A stretch of 64,000 nt of DNA from Bacillus shivajii (lineage in GTDB: Bacteria > Bacillota > Bacilli > Bacillales > Salisediminibacteriaceae). The translations under genes and the position numbers were made by a program. Below the pieces are notes generated by a model that had not been told where the DNA came from, did not search any database, and was given only the letters and a program-made list of their open reading frames with translations. The number at the start of each line of letters is the position of its first letter. Positions within the stretch are counted from its first letter, which is position 1. The stretch spans positions 4,154,001 to 4,218,000 of the forward strand of contig NZ_CP084703.1 of the NCBI RefSeq assembly GCF_020519665.1, read 5' to 3'. Shown here in pieces: positions 9,588 through 18,524 of this stretch.

Positions 9588-10880
9588 TTATACAGAAAAT
9601 TGTTTGATCGTTTGCTTTAGTTTATCCGCTTGGTCGCCTAAAACTTCAGCAGATGCTGCGATTTCTTCCATAACACCTGTTTGTTCTTGCGTTGATGAAG
9701 TGACTTCTGCAGCTCCTGCAGACGTTTCTTCTGCAACTGCTGCTACTTCCTGTGATTGACGAGCGGTATTTTCAATTGATGTCATTTGACGATCGACTAA
9801 TTGAAGAATTTCATGTACGGATTTCACTACGCCATCGACTGATTCTGTCATTTCTACGATCGCTTCATTTGTCTTTGTTCCCTTTTCCGCTTCACTATTT
9901 GCCGCTGACACTTGATCAGTGATTTGCCTAACAACATTTTGCACTTCCTGCTGAATGTTTTGGATTAGCTCAGATATCCCTTTCACTGCTGTACCACTTT
10001 CATCAGCTAGTTTCCTTACTTCATCTGCTACAACTGCAAAACCTCTTCCTTGTTCTCCAGCTCTAGCTGCCTCAATGGAAGCATTCAATGCAAGTAAATT
10101 TGTTTGTTCTGCAATATCACCTACAAGAGAAATAATTTCTTCAACTTTTTTCGCATGTGTTTCTAAACGATTCACGGCAGTAAGGGAATCCTGATTGTTG
10201 TTTGCTAAAGTTTGAATGCCTTCAACAAGCGATTGAATCACTGCTTTACTTTCAGTTAACGTCTTTACCATACCATTCGAGAGTTCATTTGAATGCTTTG
10301 CGTGGTTTTGTACAGTCGTTGCAAGTTCAATGACATCGTCAATTGATTCGACTGTTTCTTGCACTGCGTTTGCTGAACTGTCTGCACCTGATGCAATTTC
10401 CTCTACTGTTCGTGAAATGTTCTCTGCCTGATTTGCAGCTGCATTTGATGCGGACTTAATTTCAACGACTTGTTCATTCGTTTGTTCAAAGTTGGTATGA
10501 ATGTCTCGCACCATAGATCTTAAGTTACTAATCATATTGTTATACGCTAACGCTAATGCGCGAAGTTCATCATCTGATTTTGGAACTTCTACATCTTCAG
10601 TAATATCCCCTTCTGCTACTTTGCGTGCAGATGTTTCTAATTCATTCAATGGTCGAACAATGATCGTTGCTCCAACAAAGCCAAGGATCCCACACCAGAT
10701 GATCCCAAGTAATAATGTTAGTAAAGTAAAGACATTTTCATTTACCCCAAGCGTATTTGCTAATATTTCACTTAAATAAAAAATAAAAACGGCACTTGTT
10801 GCGTAAGTAATCGCAGCTACTGTACAAATGCCTATGACCATTTTCTTCCTTAAACTAAAGCGATACTTTTTACCCTCCAT
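9588..10880 (-). CDS. Methyl-accepting chemotaxis protein with minimal sensor region
   Basis: About 430 residues. TM1 (about 14-36) and TM2 (about 52-74) are separated by only about 15 residues. A HAMP linker follows ([17 protein letters not shown]), then a long coiled-coil signalling domain with the conserved tip [19 protein letters not shown]. With almost no extracellular part it probably senses a membrane or intracellular signal rather than a soluble ligand. The start at 10880 has AGGGGAGAGAG upstream; an ATG ten codons earlier touches the ywlE stop but lacks a ribosome site. It lies between ywlE and rpiB, where B. subtilis has no receptor gene. Confidence 0.9.
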   Translation of the reverse strand: MEGKKYRFSLRKKMVIGICTVAAITYATSAVFIFYLSEILANTLGVNENVFTLLTLLLGIIWCGILGFVGATIIVRPLNELETSARKVAEGDITEDVEVPKSDDELRALALAYNNMISNLRSMVRDIHTNFEQTNEQVVEIKSASNAAANQAENISRTVEEIASGADSSANAVQETVESIDDVIELATTVQNHAKHSNELSNGMVKTLTESKAVIQSLVEGIQTLANNNQDSLTAVNRLETHAKKVEEIISLVGDIAEQTNLLALNASIEAARAGEQGRGFAVVADEVRKLADESGTAVKGISELIQNIQQEVQNVVRQITDQVSAANSEAEKGTKTNEAIVEMTESVDGVVKSVHEILQLVDRQMTSIENTARQSQEVAAVAEETSAGAAEVTSSTQEQTGVMEEIAASAEVLGDQADKLKQTIKQFSV

Positions 10881-10913
10881 TGACGTTTCTCTCTCCCCTT
10901 GAATTTCCATATA

Positions 10914-11561
10914 TTATTTTAGTTTTTTTAGCAGCTTTTCAACCGCTTTTTCAATTTCTGTGAGTGTTTCATCATATCTTTCAACATCTGCACCAAATGG
11001 GTCGCTAATATCAAAGCTAGGGAGCTTTCCTGCAATTTCATCAATTACGTTTTGGTGAGGGATGATTTCGTCTAACAATTGTTTTTCAAGTTCTTGTTGA
11101 TTTTGAACATCATTTGTTTTGTTGTATTCTTCAATCTTTCCTTGGTTATCAGCAATAAATTTTGCTCTTTTTAATTCAAGGTGTGCTTGTTGATCTTTCA
11201 ATTCCTCTACTAGCTTTGTTGTTTCAGGGTCATCGTGGACAAATTCTTTTAGCGTATATATCTCATTCACCTTTTCAGGAAACTGCTCAATGAGTGTTCG
11301 TTTATGGCTTTCTGTCATTGTTAAAATAACATCTGCCCATTTCAGTAACGATGGATCAACAACTTTTGCTTCATGCTTATGGTTAAACCCTTTATTCTCC
11401 AATACTGTTTTAGAGTGCTCGGATATTGGCATCCCTTCCATCGCATGAATCCCCGCTGATTTTGCTTTCAATTCATCACTTGTCTTTTTATGTTCAAAAA
11501 CCGCTTCTGCTAAAGGGCTGCGGCATGTATTACCCGTACAAATAAATAATACATTTTTCAT
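10914..11561 (-). CDS. ywlE: Protein-arginine phosphatase YwlE, with an extra insertion
   Basis: Low-molecular-weight phosphatase fold that removes phosphate from phospho-arginine, counteracting the kinase McsB. The P-loop is CTGNTCRS with Cys8 and Arg14. Thr12 corresponds to the threonine linked to phospho-arginine specificity in B. subtilis YwlE. The general acid is Asp187 in SDPFG. At 215 residues it is about 65 longer than the usual 150. The extra segment (about 108-175) lies before DPFG, is rich in Glu, Lys and Gln, and looks helical or coiled-coil. It lies downstream of mntP in the ywl order. Confidence 0.92.
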   Translation of the reverse strand: MKNVLFICTGNTCRSPLAEAVFEHKKTSDELKAKSAGIHAMEGMPISEHSKTVLENKGFNHKHEAKVVDPSLLKWADVILTMTESHKRTLIEQFPEKVNEIYTLKEFVHDDPETTKLVEELKDQQAHLELKRAKFIADNQGKIEEYNKTNDVQNQQELEKQLLDEIIPHQNVIDEIAGKLPSFDISDPFGADVERYDETLTEIEKAVEKLLKKLK

Positions 11562-11734
11562 GTATACATCCCCTTTCTACGCATCACCTTATTTGACTTA
11601 AATACTCGGTATACAAAGGCTTGTCATTATCATTTCCAAGTCGACATATTCTAACAATACCTACCCTCAATTTTATCATAAAAAAACGAAAAATCCTCCT
11701 CAAATGGAAAATCTTTCGTTTCTGAAATTAGTTA

Positions 11735-12283
11735 CTATTGAATGGATAAAATGATTTTAATACCAAATGAAATGAGAATACATCCCCCTAGCCATTCACT
11801 GTATCCTCCAAGCCAACCGCCTGCTTTTTTACCAATTAATAGTCCAATACAAGTTAATAGTCCACTCATTACACCGAAGCTGACAAGTGTAACGAACGTT
11901 TTTGCACCAAGCATTCCTAAACTTAACCCTGCTGAAAAACTATCTAAACTAACACTCACTGCAAATAACAAAATTCCAAAAGAAGTTATTCTTAGCATCG
12001 AGCCTTGCTCCTCTTGAAAAGTGGATAGAATCATTTGGGCACCTAATAAGATGAGTAAGCTGCCCCCTAAAATAAACGCAAAAATCCCAATATGTTGCGA
12101 TAAAAGTTTCCCTAGTACGAGGCCAATGAGGGGCATCCATACGTGAAACAGACCTACGACAGACCCGATCATTAAAATGTGTCGGTACCTCAAACCAAGG
12201 AGTCCCATCCCAATTGATAAGGAGAAAGCATCCATACTTAAGGCAAAAGCCATAATTCCGATCGTAAAAAACTCTGCTAACAC
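11735..12283 (-). CDS. mntP: Manganese efflux pump MntP
   Basis: Six-helix membrane protein of about 182 residues that exports manganese. The two repeat halves carry the family motifs ALSMDAFSLSIG and SVSLDSFSAGLSLG, each with the conserved Asp. The start is a GTG at 12283 preceded by AAGGGGTG; upstream in-frame codons lack a ribosome site. That ribosome site forms one arm of a perfect 10-bp hairpin (12291-12332), so translation may be controlled. It follows ywlC by 68 bp. No yybP-ykoY manganese riboswitch is recognisable. Confidence 0.92.
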   Translation of the reverse strand: MLAEFFTIGIMAFALSMDAFSLSIGMGLLGLRYRHILMIGSVVGLFHVWMPLIGLVLGKLLSQHIGIFAFILGGSLLILLGAQMILSTFQEEQGSMLRITSFGILLFAVSVSLDSFSAGLSLGMLGAKTFVTLVSFGVMSGLLTCIGLLIGKKAGGWLGGYSEWLGGCILISFGIKIILSIQ

Positions 12284-12290
12284 GAAATCA

Positions 12291-12332
12291 CCCCTTGGAC
12301 CAGCTATATTAAACCTATGCACGTCCAAGGGG
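12291..12332 (-). promoter_or_regulatory. Hairpin sequestering the mntP ribosome binding site
   Basis: On the minus strand CCCCTTGGAC and GTCCAAGGGG pair over 10 bp around a 22-nt loop. The 3' arm is the mntP Shine-Dalgarno AAGGGG, 8 nt before the GTG start. No T-run follows, so this is not a normal terminator of ywlC. Confidence 0.6.
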
Positions 12333-12351
12333 AATTATTTTTAAAATATTG

Positions 12352-13410
12352 TTATTTTACGTTTTCGCTTATGATTGTCCCACCTGCAGCTTTTCTAAGC
12401 CGATTCATAATCGCAGAACCAATCGTTGTCTCAGGGTAGACTTGTGAAAAAATAATATCTATTTTATAGTCTTCAAATGCTCTTAATGAATCATACAGCT
12501 GGTGAGCTACTGTGGATAAGTCTTCAATGGACCCTGCTAGAACTTCAACATCAACATCAGGGATGCCCTTCCATTCATGAGAAACTAAAGCGCCGATGGT
12601 TTTTCCATCCTGTTTTGCTTCCTTTACTTTTTCTTCAAAAAATAAGCGAGACCCTTCTATAAGAACAAGAGGAGCAACAGGGGCATAATGCGTATATTTC
12701 ATTCCAGGCGAACGTGGAGCCATGTTTTCTTCTATTAAAGCTGGGTCAACGTTCACCTTACCCACAACGGCTTCCATTTGTTCTCTCGTGATGCCACCGG
12801 GCCGTAAAATCATCACTTCATTATTCGAACAATCCACAACTGTACTTTCCAATCCAACCCCAGTTTCTCCACCATCAATTATTCCAGCAATTTTTCCGTT
12901 TAAATCTTTTGCCACATGCTCGGCGGTTGTTGGACTCGGTTTTCCTGATGTATTCGCACTTGGCGCAGCTAATGGAATTCCCGCAACTTCAATTAACGCT
13001 AGAGCAACCGGGTGATCTGGCATCCTTATTCCTACTGTGGATAAACTTGCTGTCACCTTTGTGGATAACTTGTTAGTATGTGGTAAGACGATCGTTAATG
13101 GTCCTGGCCAAAAGGCTTCGATCAGTTTTTCTGCTTTTTCTGGAACGTTAGTAACATATTCCTTTAACTGGCTTTCATTAGAGATATGTACAATTAACGG
13201 GTTATCTTGAGGTCTTCCTTTCGCTCGGAAAATCCGATCAATCGCTTTATCATTTCTTGCATTTCCACCTAGGCCATATACAGTTTCTGTTGGAAAGGCA
13301 ATGACTTCATTTTTTCTCAATATTTCCGCGGCTTGGTGAATTTGTGGATCGTTACTTATTTTTTCCACAGCTTTATCCACAATCCACATGTTTGTTTGCT
13401 TTTCATTCAT
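12352..13410 (-). CDS. ywlC: Threonylcarbamoyl-AMP synthase (Sua5/YwlC)
   Basis: Makes threonylcarbamoyl-AMP from threonine, bicarbonate and ATP for the t6A37 modification of tRNA. The 352 residues comprise a YrdC-like domain (about 15-215; FPTETVYGLGG, KGRPQDNPLIVH, SANTSGKPSPT) and a C-terminal Sua5 domain after the linker SPGMKYTHYAP. GGAGG is nine bases before the ATG. The coding sequence itself contains four perfect DnaA boxes. It overlaps no neighbour and precedes mntP. Confidence 0.95.
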   Translation of the reverse strand: MNEKQTNMWIVDKAVEKISNDPQIHQAAEILRKNEVIAFPTETVYGLGGNARNDKAIDRIFRAKGRPQDNPLIVHISNESQLKEYVTNVPEKAEKLIEAFWPGPLTIVLPHTNKLSTKVTASLSTVGIRMPDHPVALALIEVAGIPLAAPSANTSGKPSPTTAEHVAKDLNGKIAGIIDGGETGVGLESTVVDCSNNEVMILRPGGITREQMEAVVGKVNVDPALIEENMAPRSPGMKYTHYAPVAPLVLIEGSRLFFEEKVKEAKQDGKTIGALVSHEWKGIPDVDVEVLAGSIEDLSTVAHQLYDSLRAFEDYKIDIIFSQVYPETTIGSAIMNRLRKAAGGTIISENVK

Positions 13411-13552
13411 TTGTTGCTTCCTCCTTTAAGGAGTGAGTCATATTTATATTATCAAAAATAATCGTGCAAGTATGAGGCATTTCATAATGTATGATACGAT
13501 CTTGTTCCGAACGATCCCTTTAGTTAAGCATTCTTATTTTTTCTTATTATTA

Positions 13553-13860
13553 GGCTCTGTTAAAGTTAGGTGTTGATTTTCGTCATTATAGGTGGATGCT
13601 TGCACCTCTGGGCACAAGTGTGACATCCGTTCATGCTGCACTTTGCTTGCATTCACGGTGTCTTCTTTGCCGCGGGCACGACCTCAACTTCTCTGAACTC
13701 ATAAATACTCGTTCAGAGTGATTTTCGGTTCGTGGCTCCTGCGTTTACTCGTCGCAGCTCGAAGTCGTTCGAAGAAGTGATGCTCGTTGCTGTTCCCGCA
13801 GGCGTCACCACCTGCCATTCCTCAAATCCCAAGATATCAACATTGAGCTTTAACACAGCC
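13553..13860. mobile_element. MITE-like element A, 308 bp, with 8-bp target duplication
   Basis: The left end GGCTCTGTTAAAGTT (then AGGTGTTGATTTT) is complementary to the right end (ATATCAACATTGAGC then TTTAACACAGCC). Both sides are flanked by the identical octamer TATTATTA (13545-13552 and 13861-13868). The interior is the dispersed repeat core, here with apical stem CTCTGAAC/GTTCAGAG (13691-13718). It has no coding capacity and lies in the gap upstream of ywlC. Confidence 0.85.
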
Positions 13861-13952
13861 TATTATTAAAGAAGTTAACAAAGATTCGTTAATGCTATAT
13901 ATTTTGCTTTGATGCGGACAGAATGTCAACGAGTATCTTATCATTTGTACAT

Positions 13953-13990
13953 AAAAAGGGGTTATCCACAACTTTGTGTGAATAACCCCT
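13953..13990 (-). terminator. Terminator after ywlB
   Basis: Stem AGGGGTTATCCACA/TGTGTGAATAACCCCT, with TTTTTAT following on the minus strand. Both arms contain a DnaA box sequence, so the hairpin doubles as two facing boxes. Confidence 0.75.
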
Positions 13991-14025
13991 CTTACTATGT
14001 GCATAAGTTGTGAATAATTTGTCGA

Positions 14026-14469
14026 TTAATGAAAGTGATGGACGTACATTGGTCCGTCATTGGATAGATGTTCTGTAATATCGTCATGTGCTTCCAATGT
14101 TTCCGGCAACTCATTTTCGTGACATTTCGTAAATCCGAGTTGCTGTAGAAAGCTTGACGTTTTCGCCGCTAATAAATAAATTGACTCTAGTTTTTGCTCT
14201 TTTGCATATTGTAAGGCAGCTTCCACAAACTCTAGTAAAAAATATGTTGTCACTTTATCAGTATCTACAATTAGCTTTCTTAACAAACCATTTCCTTCAC
14301 CGACAGGTTCGATGGCTACAATGGCCACACATTCATTTTTATCGTTTTCCGCGATTAAAAATGAATCCCAATCTACAGGTTCTGTTAGTTTATCCACACT
14401 TGCTTTTGCGACAAAATGTCTAATGGTCAATGCATCTCTATCACTTGCTTGTCTTACGTAAAAACTCAT
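14026..14469 (-). CDS. ywlB: YwlB-like GNAT N-acetyltransferase
   Basis: About 147 residues with the GNAT fold pattern: an N-terminal VRQASDRDALTIRHF strand-helix, ECVAIVAIEP, LLRKLIVDT as strand 4, and a helix-strand end SSFLQQLGFTKCHENELP. The usual RxxGxG acetyl-CoA loop is degenerate. Substrate is unknown. The gene sits where B. subtilis has ywlB, between spoIIR and ywlC. A GTG at 14478 is an alternative start; the ATG at 14469 has better spacing from GAGGGTGG. It is followed by its own terminator. Confidence 0.75.
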   Translation of the reverse strand: MSFYVRQASDRDALTIRHFVAKASVDKLTEPVDWDSFLIAENDKNECVAIVAIEPVGEGNGLLRKLIVDTDKVTTYFLLEFVEAALQYAKEQKLESIYLLAAKTSSFLQQLGFTKCHENELPETLEAHDDITEHLSNDGPMYVHHFH

Positions 14470-14551
14470 TTGCTCCACCCTCTCTCTTGCATTCTAGTAA
14501 ATTGTATGCAAAGAGAAAGAGAGATATGTTGATAACTTTATAGATTTTTTA

Positions 14552-15160
14552 TTATGACGTAACTTTTCCCCATAAATTTGTGATTACTTCTACAACAAAG
14601 AACTTTACTTCAACTTCTTCCTCTTCTGCAGCTTCGATTTCTGCTTGATCTGCTTTCCCTTCATCATTTGAGAAGTCGAGAAAACATAGTGGCGGGAATA
14701 AAACGCACCACCAATTATCCCCTTGTCCATCACCTAAAGTAATTTTAACCGCTTCATATTGACCTTCTGGATAAAGACGGTTCCCATAACGCTTTGTTGG
14801 AAATGACGTTTCTTCTAAACCTACATCAAAAGATATATTTTTTCCTACCTTTTCAAGCTCACTTGCAATTGTTTCTTCTAATTTTTCAATGTTTTGTCCG
14901 ATATATTCATGAGCCTCTTCAAACTCATCAAAATGTTGCACCCATTCAGTCACTTGCGTGTTCACCGCATCTCTTACGTTAAGTTTCAACGTTTGATCGA
15001 TCGGTGAATTACTATTACTTAAGATTCGAAGTCTAATAGATTCTTCAGGGATCACTTCACTATTTGCTGCTTGAGCAGGTACGAGATAATTTCCTTCCCA
15101 AGATAAAATAAGTACTGTTAAACATAACATTAAGTATAATTGCGTTCTTTTTAATAACAT
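14552..15160 (-). CDS. spoIIR: Stage II sporulation protein R
   Basis: Secreted signalling protein made in the forespore that triggers SpoIIGA processing of pro-sigma-E in the mother cell. About 202 residues, with a signal peptide (about 6-28, ending PAQA). The family core follows: EESIRLRILSNSNSP, LKLNVRDAV, RYGNRLYPEGQYEAVKITLG and GDNWWCVLFPPLCFLD. The start at 15160 has GAAGGTGAAGGAA upstream; a longer frame begins 39 codons earlier without a ribosome site. The C-terminal tail has an acidic EAAEEEEVEVKFF stretch. Confidence 0.93.
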   Translation of the reverse strand: MLLKRTQLYLMLCLTVLILSWEGNYLVPAQAANSEVIPEESIRLRILSNSNSPIDQTLKLNVRDAVNTQVTEWVQHFDEFEEAHEYIGQNIEKLEETIASELEKVGKNISFDVGLEETSFPTKRYGNRLYPEGQYEAVKITLGDGQGDNWWCVLFPPLCFLDFSNDEGKADQAEIEAAEEEEVEVKFFVVEVITNLWGKVTS

Positions 15161-15468
15161 TTCCTTCACCTTCCTCTTAGTCCTCATTGTTGTCAGGCAA
15201 GGAATAATATAAACATAGATTTGTCCGACAAGTTGTGACATAGAGAATCGGTTGTTGAAAATGATAGAGTTATACACAGATAATTGTGCATAAGTTAACT
15301 ACTCATGGTTAATCTCATGGAAAACTAAATAATATGCGGGTTTTCCATTGGTTTCAGGTGAATAACAACCTTTTTTTATTAACAGTTGTGGATAAACTTT
15401 GTTAATAAGTTGTTAATAGATAGGAGTTTTTTTGGTTTTGAACGTTTATGTATACTTCAACTTACCTC

Positions 15469-16029
15469 TTAATACTTGCACCATTCAATATACGTTTGTT
15501 TTTGTTCGCCTTCATCTCCAGGAAATTGTGAAAGAATTGGTGTCGTGTTGATGATCGGGTGTTGTTTCTCGTCTATGAGAGTGGACCGAAGTTCGGGATA
15601 ATAATGAGAGAAGCTGCTCCAACGATAGTCTTTCGGAGTTTCACAGAGGTTTGCCTCTACGGGGTTGTAGTGGATATAGCGACTTACAATGAGTAATCCT
15701 CGTTTTTGATAAATTGGCTTTGCTTGAAAACGCCGTTCAAAAACATGTCCGGTTAAATTATATTTACGATTGAAGTAGCGGGCGTAGAGCTTATTAATAT
15801 GTTCCATTATTTTCGATAATGAATGTTTGAATGATCGGATCTCAAGGTGATAGTGGTTATTCATGAGGCAGTAAGCAATTAGTTCAAATGGATATTTAAC
15901 TTGTGTTTTAGAAAGAAGTTCTTGAAAAAATATGTAGTCGTCAACATCGCGGAATAACGTTTCTTTACGGTTCCCCCTTGAATAAACATGGTAGAACAGG
16001 TGATCCTTCCAGTTTCTATTACCACTCAT
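15469..16029 (-). CDS. REP-associated tyrosine transposase (RAYT, Y1_Tnp family)
   Basis: A 186-residue HUH-type single-strand nuclease. The HUH pair is in MNNHYHLEI, and the candidate catalytic tyrosine and following NPV motif are in RYIHYNPVEANL. GHVFERRFQAKPI is typical of the RAYT group. It stands alone between spoIIR and prmC, where B. subtilis has no transposase. A 60-bp palindrome resembling a REP lies 139 bp upstream of its start, and a related copy lies at 57176. RAYTs are thought to process or spread REP hairpins. The ribosome site (GGAAGG) is about 14 nt from the ATG, so translation may be weak. Confidence 0.9.
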   Translation of the reverse strand: MSGNRNWKDHLFYHVYSRGNRKETLFRDVDDYIFFQELLSKTQVKYPFELIAYCLMNNHYHLEIRSFKHSLSKIMEHINKLYARYFNRKYNLTGHVFERRFQAKPIYQKRGLLIVSRYIHYNPVEANLCETPKDYRWSSFSHYYPELRSTLIDEKQHPIINTTPILSQFPGDEGEQKQTYIEWCKY

Positions 16030-16167
16030 TTCATCTACTCAATCCTTCCTATATATATTTCACTTTTTTATTCGACAAAAGCTTTATATTTCCTCCTTTT
16101 AAATATTTGTATTTTTATTCAAAATAGAGGGTGGTTTTATACATGATTTCTCTTGTTTATTCATAAA

Positions 16168-16227
16168 TTGAACCCTACAAGTTTGAACCTGCTTCAACTG
16201 AAGCTGCTTCAATTTTGTAGGGTTCAA
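16168..16227. repeat. REP-like palindrome beside the RAYT gene, copy 1
   Basis: Sixty bp bounded by TTGAACCCTACA (16168-16179) and its exact complement TGTAGGGTTCAA (16216-16227), with inner repeats of TGCTTCAA and CTGAAGC. Contains GTAG, the tetranucleotide typical of REP/RAYT recognition. The gap 16030-16339 holds this repeat and the prmC terminator. Confidence 0.8.
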
Positions 16228-16240
16228 AAACCAACTAAAA

Positions 16241-16276
16241 AATAGAGGTCCGACCTCACCAAAGGCAGACCTCCTC
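16241..16276 (-). terminator. Terminator after prmC
   Basis: On the minus strand an AGAGG...CCTCT hairpin with inner GAGGTC/GACCTC pairing, followed by TATTTTTTAG. Confidence 0.65.
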
Positions 16277-16339
16277 TACTTAGCACGTTCATCCGCACCA
16301 AATCAAAACAAACAAGCTTTGCATATAACTGAATATCAG

Positions 16340-17215
16340 CTATCTAACCTTTATTTTCGCAAAAACAATTCGTTCATTACCGTTAATATCATTGTGGACG
16401 GACACTTCAGCTTGTGGATATGTGGATAAAACCAACTTTCGTACGTCTTCTCCCTGGCCATGTCCGATTTCAAAGCCGATTAATCCTGGTAATGCTAAAA
16501 CTTTCGGGATTTCGGCAATGAGCCGTTTATAAACAGCGAGGCCATTGTCATCTGCAAACAGGGCTAGGTCTGGTTCGTGATCACGGACATTTTCCTTCAA
16601 TTCCGTACGATCTGACTCTGGGATGTACGGCGGATTTGAGACGATGACATCGGCTTTTTGGCCCGCCTCAATAAAAGGGCTCAAAAGATCACCTTCGAAA
16701 AACTCGACAGATGCACCGAGTTTCTCGTTATTTCGCTTTGCTACAGCTAAAGCATCAGGTGACAGATCGACCGCACTTACCCGAGTATTGGGTATCTCTA
16801 AGTTTAGAGTGATCCCAATTATGCCACTTCCTGCGCCGACATCAATGATACGGGCCGGCTCAGGAGATGAACTATGTAACTCACGAATATGACCAATCAT
16901 GAGCTGAACGAGTTCTTCTGTTTCGGGGCGTGGGATGAGGACATTTTTATTTACTTCAAATGAACGACCGTAAAACTCTTCTTCACCGATGAGGTGCTGA
17001 ACAGGAATTCCTGCTGCTGATTTTTTTACATCGGCGATAAAGCTTTCATATACATTTGCTGGTAAGGGCGTTTGGAGCTCTGACAACAGCTCCGCCCGTG
17101 ACCAGCCCGTATGGTGAATCAACAACCTTTCTGCAATCGTAGATTCATAACTTGATTTTTCTAAAAAAGAAGAAGCCCACTGAAGGACTTCGTATACTTT
17201 GTTTGTTGTTTCCAT
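16340..17215 (-). CDS. prmC: Release factor glutamine methyltransferase
   Basis: Methylates the Gln of the GGQ motif in class 1 release factors using SAM. The 291 residues contain the N-terminal helical domain, the SAM-binding motif IDVGAGSGIIGI and the catalytic VSNPPYIPESD (NPPY), plus a C-terminal FEIGHGQG. Its ATG overlaps the prfA stop (TAATG), the classical coupled prfA-prmC pair. One DnaA box (16421-16429) lies inside its 3' part. Confidence 0.96.
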   Translation of the reverse strand: METTNKVYEVLQWASSFLEKSSYESTIAERLLIHHTGWSRAELLSELQTPLPANVYESFIADVKKSAAGIPVQHLIGEEEFYGRSFEVNKNVLIPRPETEELVQLMIGHIRELHSSSPEPARIIDVGAGSGIIGITLNLEIPNTRVSAVDLSPDALAVAKRNNEKLGASVEFFEGDLLSPFIEAGQKADVIVSNPPYIPESDRTELKENVRDHEPDLALFADDNGLAVYKRLIAEIPKVLALPGLIGFEIGHGQGEDVRKLVLSTYPQAEVSVHNDINGNERIVFAKIKVR

Positions 17216-18285
17216 TATTTATCGGCTTCTTCCATTGCGCGTGATTGTTCTTCAACGACCAGTGCATCAATGATTTCATCGAGCTTTCCTTCAAGGATTT
17301 GCTCGAGCTTTTGAATTGTAAGGCCAATACGGTGGTCTGTTACTCGGCTTTGCGGGAAGTTGTACGTTCGAATTCGTTCGGAACGATCTCCGGTACCCAC
17401 CGCAGATTTACGAATATCTGCGTATTCTGCTTGTGCTTCTTTTTGGACCTTGTCAAAAATACGGGCACGAAGAACTTTCATCGCTTTTTCTTTATTTTTG
17501 ATTTGTGATTTTTCGTCTTGGCAAGACACAACGGTTCCTGTTGGCATGTGTGTTAAACGAACGGCAGACATGGTTGTATTTACACTTTGTCCGCCTGGGC
17601 CACTTGATGCGAATGTATCGACACGAATATCTTTTTCGTTAATGTCGATTTCGACTTCTTCGGCTTCTGGTAATACAGCAACAGTTGCTGTTGATGTATG
17701 AATTCGTCCGCCTGATTCTGTTGCAGGAACACGTTGAACACGGTGAGCGCCATTTTCATATTTCATTTTGGAGAAAGCTCCGTTTCCGTTAATCATGAAA
17801 ATGATTTCTTTAAATCCGCCTACACCCGTTTGACTTGATTCGATCACTTCTGGTTTCCAGCCTTGTGCTTCCGCGTAGCGTGAATACATACGGTATAAGT
17901 CACCAGCAAATAGAGCCGCTTCGTCTCCACCTGCAGCAGCGCGAATTTCCACGATAACGTTTTTGTCATCGTTCGGGTCTTTCGGAATAAGTAGAACTTT
18001 TAGTTTTTCTTCCAACGGTGGAATTTGCTCTTCAAGTTCATCCATTTCCATTTTGACCATTTCAGACATTTCATCATCGAGATTATCTTGAAGCATCTCT
18101 TTTGCATCATTGTATTGCTGCTTAACTTCCTTATACTGACGGTACGTTTGTACAGTTTCTTCTATGTCTGCTTGTTCCTTTGAATACTCACGTAATTTTT
18201 TCGTATCACTAATGACATCAGGGTCCATTAGTAATTCATTCAGTCTTTCGTATCGGTCTTCTACCGCTTCTAAACGATCAAACAC
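17215..18285 (-). CDS. prfA: Peptide chain release factor 1
   Basis: Recognises UAA and UAG and triggers peptide release. The 356 residues have an N-terminal coiled coil, the codon-reading PAT motif in VPATESGG and the catalytic GGQ in [10 protein letters not shown]. The start is a GTG at 18285 ([18 protein letters not shown]), six bases after GAGGTG. A second GTG nine bases upstream lies within that ribosome site. The length equals that of B. subtilis RF1 as I recall it. Coupled to prmC. Confidence 0.97.
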   Translation of the reverse strand: MFDRLEAVEDRYERLNELLMDPDVISDTKKLREYSKEQADIEETVQTYRQYKEVKQQYNDAKEMLQDNLDDEMSEMVKMEMDELEEQIPPLEEKLKVLLIPKDPNDDKNVIVEIRAAAGGDEAALFAGDLYRMYSRYAEAQGWKPEVIESSQTGVGGFKEIIFMINGNGAFSKMKYENGAHRVQRVPATESGGRIHTSTATVAVLPEAEEVEIDINEKDIRVDTFASSGPGGQSVNTTMSAVRLTHMPTGTVVSCQDEKSQIKNKEKAMKVLRARIFDKVQKEAQAEYADIRKSAVGTGDRSERIRTYNFPQSRVTDHRIGLTIQKLEQILEGKLDEIIDALVVEEQSRAMEEADK

Positions 18286-18374
18286 GTTATTCACCTCATT
18301 TATTAACGCTTAACAGTCTTATTATAGTATAGGTGGATGCAAAAGTAAAAACAAGGCCTCGTTTCATGTTGTTC

Positions 18375-18416
18375 AGTGCCTGGCACATGGAATTCAATTT
18401 CCAGGTGCCAGGCACT
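18375..18416. repeat. 18-bp palindrome of the AGTGCCTGGCAC type
   Basis: AGTGCCTGGCACATGGAA (18375-18392) faces its complement with a single mismatch (18399-18416), with a 6-nt loop. It lies between the divergent prfA and cdr genes, 90 bp from prfA and 109 bp from cdr, without a T-run. It is a dispersed Bacillaceae-type palindrome or an operator. Confidence 0.7.
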
Positions 18417-18524
18417 TGGTAATTTTTGGTTGATGTTTTTGTTTTCTTATTTTGTGGGATATTGTATATAGAATGAAACAAATGTGTGAAGGAATATACG
18501 GATTTATCTAAGGAGGCTTTTAAG

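Larger units (their letters stand above)
12511..16429. promoter_or_regulatory. Cluster of 13 perfect DnaA boxes (TTATNCACA)
   Basis: Exact matches on either strand at 12511, 13036, 13060, 13373, 13962, 13977, 13998, 14009, 14390, 15270, 15285, 15387 and 16421 (each 9 bp). They lie in ywlC, the gap before it, ywlB, the spoIIR upstream region and prmC. Four lie within 56 bp (13962-14017). Chance expectation for this length is well below one. Probable DnaA-binding locus outside the origin. Confidence 0.75.

Noticed and set aside
12291-12332. Intrinsic terminator of ywlC
   Set aside because: The strong stem has no T-run on the minus strand, and its 3' arm is the mntP ribosome site.
13020-13400. 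Replication origin (oriC)
   Set aside because: DnaA boxes are dense, but dnaA, dnaN, rpmH and an AT-rich unwinding region are absent, and the gene order is that of the ywl region.
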